Assembly: GCF_017352135.1 (NCBI RefSeq)
Contig: NZ_CP071454.1
Coordinates: 124,001-188,000, forward strand
Origin: Rhizobium lentis
GTDB taxonomy: Bacteria; Pseudomonadota; Alphaproteobacteria; Rhizobiales; Rhizobiaceae
Direction: 5' to 3'
DNA length: 64,000 nt
This document shows, in pieces, positions 59,365 to 64,000 of this stretch; position 1 is the first letter of the stretch; each line of letters begins with the position of its first letter. The position numbers and the translations under genes are program-made. The notes under the pieces were generated by a model. It did no database searches. It was given only the letters and a program-made list of their open reading frames with translations, and was not told where the DNA came from.

Positions 59365-61334
59365 TGCGGAGGCGGGACAAACCTCGGCAGGCCAGGCAGA
59401 TCAGGGGCCGTCATCTCAGGCTTCTGGTGCTGTCGCTGACCACACTGATCGCCATCTCGCTGCTGTCGCGCCTGCCCGCCTGGTCGCTGCTGGAGCTCAG
59501 AAGCTTCGACTATCTCTCGACCGTCGACGATCCCCGCCCGCCGCAGGGCGGGCCCGTCATCGTCGCGATCGACGAACCCTCGCTTGCCGATATCAACGCG
59601 CAATGGCCCTGGCCGCGCAGCCTGCATGCCGAGCTCATCAACCAGCTGCGCGCCGCCGGCGCCCGCGTCATCGGCCTCGATATCATCATGGCCGAGCCCT
59701 CGAACCCCGATAATGACGCGGCGATCACCAGGGCCGTCGGCCCCGATGTCGTGCTGGCCGGCGACGAGACGCTGATCGAGACGCCGCAGGCCTCCCAGCT
59801 GATCCGCGCGACACCCCTACCGCAGCTGACCGAAGCGGGTGCCGTGACCGGCATCGCCTCGATCGATCTCAGCGGCGACGGCACCTTCCGCCGCATTCCG
59901 GGATATCAGGATGGCTTTGCCGCGATGCTGGCAAAGGCCGCGGGAGTGGCGCCCGAAGCCCTGCCGGCGGGCCGGCTGATTCAAACCTTCGGCCCGGCCC
60001 GCAGCTATCCCACGGTCTCCTATTACCAGGCGCTCGATCCGAAGGGCCTGCTGCCGCCGGATTATTTCAAAGGCCGCGTCGTGCTCGTCGGCCTCAGCCT
60101 GCAGAATGCGCCAGCCATCGACAAGGGCGGCGTCGACGCCTTTGCGACGCCTTATACGGTTCACACCGGCAAGCTCGTCTCCGGCGTCGAGATCCAGGCG
60201 ACGATCTACGACAATATCCGGGGCGGCCTGTCGATCGCCGAAGCGCGGCTGCCGACTGTTGCCGCCTGCATCCTGATATCGGTGCTGCTTGCCGCCGCAA
60301 CCGTCTGGCGCTCGACGGGATGGCTGACGGTGGTGACGAGCGCGGCTGCCCTCCTCGCCTTCGCGGCCGTCAGTGCCGCCGGCATCCGGCTCGCTTATGT
60401 CTTCGTCTCACCGCTCGGCCCGACGGTCGCCTATATCTCCGTCGTCTTCGGCCAGGCCGCTTTCGATTTCGCCGAAGAGCGCCGCAACAAGCGCCAGATC
60501 ACCCGCGCCTTCGCCCAATATATCTCGCCCGATCTGGTCAAACGCCTGTCGAGCGATCCCACGCAGCTGAAGCTCGGCGGCGAGCGGCGCACGCTCTCGG
60601 TGCTGTTTTCCGATGTGCGCGGCTTCACCACCATCGCCGAGACGCTGAAGGACGATCCGGAGCAGCTGACCGGCCTGATCAACCGGCTGCTGACGCCGCT
60701 ATCCGATGTGGTGATGGATCACGGCGGCACGATCGACAAATATATGGGCGACTGCATCATGGCCTTTTGGAACGCGCCGCTCGACGATCCCGACCACGCG
60801 CTTCACGCCGTGCGCGCCTCGCTCGCCATGCAAGCGGCGATATCGAGGCTGAACGGCCAGCTGGAGCGGGAGGCGGCCACACTCGGCCGCAAGCCGCATG
60901 TCCTGAAGATGGGCGTCGGCATCAACACCGGCGAATGCATCGTCGGCAACATGGGCTCGACCCGCCGCTTCGATTATTCCTGCCTTGGTGACAGCGTCAA
61001 CCTCGCCTCCCGCCTCGAAGGCGCCTCGAAGAATTACGGCGTGGCGCTGCTGCTCGGCGAGGAGACCGCCAGGCTCGTCACTGAGACCTACATCATCGTC
61101 GAACTCGACCGCATTATCGTCAAAGGCCGCACTGCCCCCTCACCCATCTTCACCGTCGTACACAAGGCCGACGCCGAAGCACTGGCCGCCCACCAGGCCT
61201 TCATTGAGGCCAAATATGCCGGTACGCTGGCGCCGTCCGATCCTGTCTTCGACACTCTGGCCGCCGACATTCCCGAACTTGCCGGCTATTACGCGGTCAT
61301 TCGGGATGCGCTGGCCGCTGATGGCAAAGAGTGA
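59364..61334 (+). CDS. CHASE2-domain adenylate/guanylate cyclase
   Basis: A 656-residue membrane cyclase. A short N-terminal TM (28-48), a periplasmic CHASE2 sensor at about 50-290, three membrane segments at about 295-370, then a class III cyclase domain at 410-600. The metal Asp pair is in LFSDVRGFTTIAE and TIDKYMGDCIMAF, and the Lys of DKYMGD supports ATP as substrate. MGVGINTGECIVGNMGSTRRFDYSCLGDSVNLASRLE is complete. Overlap with the FecR-TPR gene implies that the CHASE2 sensor reads that outer-membrane complex. The product is probably cAMP. Confidence 0.93.
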   Translation: MRRRDKPRQARQIRGRHLRLLVLSLTTLIAISLLSRLPAWSLLELRSFDYLSTVDDPRPPQGGPVIVAIDEPSLADINAQWPWPRSLHAELINQLRAAGARVIGLDIIMAEPSNPDNDAAITRAVGPDVVLAGDETLIETPQASQLIRATPLPQLTEAGAVTGIASIDLSGDGTFRRIPGYQDGFAAMLAKAAGVAPEALPAGRLIQTFGPARSYPTVSYYQALDPKGLLPPDYFKGRVVLVGLSLQNAPAIDKGGVDAFATPYTVHTGKLVSGVEIQATIYDNIRGGLSIAEARLPTVAACILISVLLAAATVWRSTGWLTVVTSAAALLAFAAVSAAGIRLAYVFVSPLGPTVAYISVVFGQAAFDFAEERRNKRQITRAFAQYISPDLVKRLSSDPTQLKLGGERRTLSVLFSDVRGFTTIAETLKDDPEQLTGLINRLLTPLSDVVMDHGGTIDKYMGDCIMAFWNAPLDDPDHALHAVRASLAMQAAISRLNGQLEREAATLGRKPHVLKMGVGINTGECIVGNMGSTRRFDYSCLGDSVNLASRLEGASKNYGVALLLGEETARLVTETYIIVELDRIIVKGRTAPSPIFTVVHKADAEALAAHQAFIEAKYAGTLAPSDPVFDTLAADIPELAGYYAVIRDALAADGKE

Positions 61335-61424
61335 CTGTTGTCGGCAGGAGGCAATGCCGCCGGCGGAATTCGGAGACGTCCGCTTCTGGAGCAATCCGGC
61401 TACCGGATACCTTCCAGGGAACTC

Positions 61425-61670
61425 CTTAGCGCTTGCCGTCAGGATGTTAAGTTGCCTATCGCATACATATTGGTCGGTTGCACCGTGCGGCATAATCATC
61501 TCGCGCTCGAAACGGAAGCCGCATTTTTCCAGGATACGCCTTGACGCCGCATTGACGGGACGAACCAGCCCGATCACGCGATCAGCATTGAGGTCGTAGA
61601 AGGCAAAGGTCAGTGTTTCCCGGACCAGTTCCGTGGCATATCCCTGCCCCCAGCTTTCCGGCTGCGCCAT
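61425..61670 (-). pseudogene. C-terminal GNAT remnant
   Basis: The frame reads MAQPESWGQGYATELVRETL then RVIGLVRPVNAASRRILEKCGF and DQYVCDRQLNIL, the C-terminal half of a RimJ-like GNAT enzyme (acetyl-CoA P-loop onward). The N-terminal half is missing, so the gene is not functional. A near-repeat of about 16 bases (GGGAACTCCTTAGCG at 61417-61431; AGAGAACTCCCTAGCG at 61776-61791) brackets the region. Confidence 0.55.
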
Positions 61671-61785
61671 TGAGTTCTCTTTTGCGCATTTTTCATCCAA
61701 TCCCGGAACCGGGTGTGTAACCATCCGAACGTCACGCCTCGACGAGCGCCAGCATGCACAGAGCGCCTGTCGGCTAGAGAACTCC

Positions 61786-62373
61786 CTAGCGATCCGCCGC
61801 CCGCAGCCTCACGATCTCAGGCGCAATAACTGCGATGAATAGCCCGGGATCGCCGAGTGCCCTCGCCGAGAGCATCGCCCCATGAACAGAGGCCATCAGC
61901 ATCTGGGCCTGCTCTTCCGGCCGCTTGTCCAGCCGGAACACCCCCTGCTCGACTCCGGCCTGCAGCACCGAGCTTAGCCATGCCGCAAGACTCTGGAAAT
62001 GGGCGCGGACGCGTGAGGCGACCTCTTCCGGCAGCATCTGCATTTCGCTGGCGAGCATCGCGCAGACGCAGAAGGGCTGCGAGGCGTCCCGAATGCAGGT
62101 GTGCCAATAATTGACGTAGAATTGCAGCTGATCGGCAGGGTTTGCCGCCTGCTCGCGCAGAGACTGTAAACCCGCGTCCGCCTGCTTCCGGTAGCGATCC
62201 ACAAGGACTGTGACCAGCTCGGCCTTTGTCGGAAAATGATGGTGGATGCTTGCCTTCCTGATACCGATCGCAGCCGAGATGTCGGCATAGCTGAAGCCGT
62301 TATAGCCTCCCGCCACGATGAGCGACTGGGCGATGTCGAGGATTTTATCAGAAGTCGAAGCCGTTGATTTCAT
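61786..62373 (-). CDS. TetR-family regulator (AcuR/NemR-like)
   Basis: A 195-residue repressor. The helix-turn-helix is at about 8-55 (ILDIAQSLIVAGGYNGFSYADISAAIGIRKASIHHHFPTKAELV). The C-terminal domain with a Cys-rich stretch FCVCAMLASEMQML resembles the NemR/AcuR group that senses electrophiles by cysteine. Divergent from the DUF308 gene at 62513; two matching operators lie in the gap, one next to each start. It therefore probably controls both genes. Confidence 0.9.
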   Translation of the reverse strand: MKSTASTSDKILDIAQSLIVAGGYNGFSYADISAAIGIRKASIHHHFPTKAELVTVLVDRYRKQADAGLQSLREQAANPADQLQFYVNYWHTCIRDASQPFCVCAMLASEMQMLPEEVASRVRAHFQSLAAWLSSVLQAGVEQGVFRLDKRPEEQAQMLMASVHGAMLSARALGDPGLFIAVIAPEIVRLRAADR

Positions 62374-62380
62374 AGCGTCG

Positions 62381-62396
62381 CCTACCTTCTGGTAGG
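62381..62396. promoter_or_regulatory. TetR operator 1
   Basis: CCTACCTTCTGGTAGG is a perfect inverted repeat (6-bp arms, TTCT centre), 8 bases upstream of the tetR-type start. It shares the CTACC/GGTAG core with operator 2. Confidence 0.65.
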
Positions 62397-62453
62397 CAGA
62401 TTGTCAAGAGCTCTGCAGGTGCCGTCTTCACAAGAAGGTGTGCGGAGACGGCG

Positions 62454-62486
62454 TTGACTCGGGTTTTCAATCTACCTACTAGTAGG
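62454..62486 (+). promoter_or_regulatory. Promoter with TetR operator 2 before DUF308 gene
   Basis: TTGACT (62454-62459) is followed after 17 bases by TACTAG (62477-62482). The latter is inside CCTACTAGTAGG (62475-62486), a perfect 12-base palindrome, so a bound repressor would block the -10 region. The gene starts 27 bases downstream. Confidence 0.6.
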
Positions 62487-62512
62487 ATGGCAAACATTGA
62501 AGGAATTGTCCC

Positions 62513-63070
62513 ATGCAAACTCATTCATCCCCCCAATCCAACTGGCTGCGCTCCTATTATTTCACCCGCGCGGTCTTCTCGATCGTCTGGATTGCCGCGG
62601 CCATTCTCCTTGCCGGGCAGCCACGCGCGGTAGCCTTTTTGCTGGTGGTCTATCCCCTGTGGGACGCGCTGGCCAATGTCATCGACGCCCGGGTCAATGG
62701 CGGCCTGCAGGCCAATCCGTCTCAGACGTTGAATGTCGTCGTTAGCACGGTCACGGCGCTCGCCGTCGTCATCGCACTCAGCAATAGCACCTACGCCGTC
62801 CTTGCCGTGTTCGGGGCCTGGGCGATCCTCGCGGGCCTGTTGCAGCTCTATACCGGCGTCAGGCGCTGGCGGGTCTACGGCGCCCAATGGGTCATGATCC
62901 TGAGCGGCGCGCAATCGGCCCTCGCCGGCGGCTTCATGATCAGCCGGTCGTTTGGCGCCGACGCGCCGGCGATCCTGGATATCGTGCCCTATGCCGGGTT
63001 CGGCGCATTCTACTTCCTGCTGTCGTCGATCTGGCTTGTCGTCGCAGCCTATCGCAAGGCAAATGCATAG
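62513..63070 (+). CDS. DUF308/HdeD-like membrane protein
   Basis: A 185-residue inner-membrane protein with about six hydrophobic segments in three hairpins (YYFTRAVFSIVWIAAAILLAG, VVSTVTALAVVIALS, FGAWAILAGLLQLYTGVRRW). This repeat of short paired helices fits DUF308/HdeD proteins, linked to acid or envelope stress. GAAGGA lies about 11 bases before the ATG. Regulated by the divergent TetR regulator, judging by the operators in the gap. Confidence 0.85.
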   Translation: MQTHSSPQSNWLRSYYFTRAVFSIVWIAAAILLAGQPRAVAFLLVVYPLWDALANVIDARVNGGLQANPSQTLNVVVSTVTALAVVIALSNSTYAVLAVFGAWAILAGLLQLYTGVRRWRVYGAQWVMILSGAQSALAGGFMISRSFGADAPAILDIVPYAGFGAFYFLLSSIWLVVAAYRKANA

Positions 63071-63227
63071 GCGTGCCCGGTCGCGCGGCGGCAATCTGAA
63101 ATATTGCCGCCGCCGGGCAACGCTTCATTCCTGATCTCGGCGCACGAGATTTGCGGGAGACGACCACCTCCTTTCGCGCTATGAAGAGTGATCATAGCTC
63201 CCGCCCATCGCCCCCGAGGTCACTCCC

Positions 63228-64000
63228 ATGGCTTTGAAAGTTCTCTTCATTGGCGGCACCGGCCAGATCTCCCACCCCTGCGTCGAACGCGCCGTTGCCG
63301 AGGGCCATCATGTCAGCGTTTTCAATCGCGGTTTGCGACGTGCGGCCCTGCCCGCCGGGGTGACCTCGATCGCCGGGGAGCTCGGATCGCGCGCCTATGC
63401 CGATCTCGCCAGGGCCAATTATGATGTCGTCTGCCAGTTCATCGCCTTCACGCCGGATCAGGTGGCGCGCGACATCGAGGTGTTCTCGGGCAAGTGCGGC
63501 CAGTACATCTTCATCTCCTCGGCCTCGGTCTATGAAAAACCGCCGCGTCATTACGTGATCACCGAGGAGACGCCCGCGATCAATCCCTACTGGCCCTACA
63601 GCCAGGCCAAGATCGCCTGCGAGGAACTGCTGAAGAGATCCGATAATCTCGCCTGGACGATCATCCGCCCCAGCCACACCGTCCGCACCGGCCTGCCGAT
63701 CATGATGGGCGACAGCGACATCATGGCGAGACGCATGCTGGACGGCGACCCCATCATCGTGGCGGGCGACGGCCACACGCCCTGGACGCTCACCCGCTCG
63801 ATTGATCTCGCCGTGCCCTTCGTCGGCCTTTTCGGCAAGCAGGCGGCACTGAAAGAGATTTTCCACATCACCTCGGATCGCGCCCATATCTGGGATGATA
63901 TCCAGAAGACCATCGCGAGATTGCTGGGCGTCGAGGCAAAGATCGTCCACGTGCCGACGGACACGCTGATCAAATACAATCCCGAATGGATCGGCCCCCT
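63228..64000 (+). CDS. NAD-dependent epimerase/dehydratase, truncated by window end
   Basis: About 257 residues are visible, with no stop before the window ends. MALKVLFIGGTGQISHPCV carries the GxxGxxG cofactor motif (9-15). SSASVYEKPPRHYVITEETP and YWPYSQAKIACEELL give the catalytic Ser and Tyr-x3-Lys of extended SDRs. WTIIRPSHTVRTGLPI follows. The product resembles sugar epimerases. The ATG at 63228 is the first good start. About 25-50 residues are probably missing at the C-terminus. Confidence 0.88.
   Translation, partial: MALKVLFIGGTGQISHPCVERAVAEGHHVSVFNRGLRRAALPAGVTSIAGELGSRAYADLARANYDVVCQFIAFTPDQVARDIEVFSGKCGQYIFISSASVYEKPPRHYVITEETPAINPYWPYSQAKIACEELLKRSDNLAWTIIRPSHTVRTGLPIMMGDSDIMARRMLDGDPIIVAGDGHTPWTLTRSIDLAVPFVGLFGKQAALKEIFHITSDRAHIWDDIQKTIARLLGVEAKIVHVPTDTLIKYNPEWIGP

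Overview
The window is a high-GC stretch of an alphaproteobacterial genome, most likely Rhizobium in the strict sense. The evidence is a short second FtsZ, a MocD/MocE-like oxygenase pair, a RibH2-type lumazine synthase behind an FMN riboswitch, many LysR/TetR/LacI/MocR regulators beside small metabolic genes, and several palindromic intergenic repeats of the kind described in rhizobia (RIME-like). No rRNA, tRNA, CRISPR array or intact insertion sequence was seen.

Layout. 1-8.9 kb: ftsZ2-like gene, a small lipoprotein, an XRE regulator divergent from an NAD(P)-binding protein, small hydrophilic stress-type proteins, an AHSA1-like protein, a DJ-1/PfpI-family protein, and a LacI regulator followed by mocD/mocE-like genes. 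9.0-9.5 kb: wreck of a TIM-barrel sugar-phosphate isomerase. 9.7-16.4 kb: the most interesting block, a GGDEF/EAL protein followed by five closely packed genes for a partner-switching cascade: two HATPase-like switch proteins, a STAS-methyltransferase fusion, a membrane SpoIIE-type phosphatase and a stand-alone STAS protein. 16.6-30.3 kb: a secreted Gly/Asn-rich protein, TetR/SDR, DMT/LysR, Ohr, secreted proteins, DUF2277, cupin, DUF4168 and DMT/MocR, mixed with gene remnants (DUF2798 with a nonsense codon, a DHFR-like tail, a GH42 beta-galactosidase tail, an AT-rich frameshifted gene). 30.4-42.6 kb: a CHASE4-type histidine kinase with receiver protein, GNAT, phosphotriesterase-like protein, HTH plus beta-propeller pair, DUF899, luciferase-like oxidoreductase, LysR, and an ArsR-MFS operon. 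42.6-46.5 kb: a complete iron-siderophore ABC importer. 46.6-55.4 kb: class III cyclase, small proteins, repeats, FMN riboswitch plus ribH2, VOC, DUF1194, LysR divergent from SDR plus RidA, and a Pycsar-effector-like membrane protein. 55.6-61.3 kb: a FecR-TPR-outer-membrane-barrel giant overlapping a CHASE2 adenylate/guanylate cyclase. 61.4-64.0 kb: GNAT remnant, TetR with two matching operators, DUF308 protein, and an epimerase running off the end.

How the genes work together. Most units are a local regulator beside one or two metabolic or export genes, often divergent and with a visible inverted repeat in the gap (7.48, 18.20, 41.84, 62.38 and 62.48 kb). Signalling is unusually dense: c-di-GMP enzymes, SpoIIE/STAS switching, a two-component pair, two class III cyclases and a possible cyclic-nucleotide effector. 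At least six degraded genes, several beside palindromic repeats, mark this as an accessory, decaying region rather than a conserved core. Two of the lesions are single-base changes in homopolymers and could be sequencing errors.
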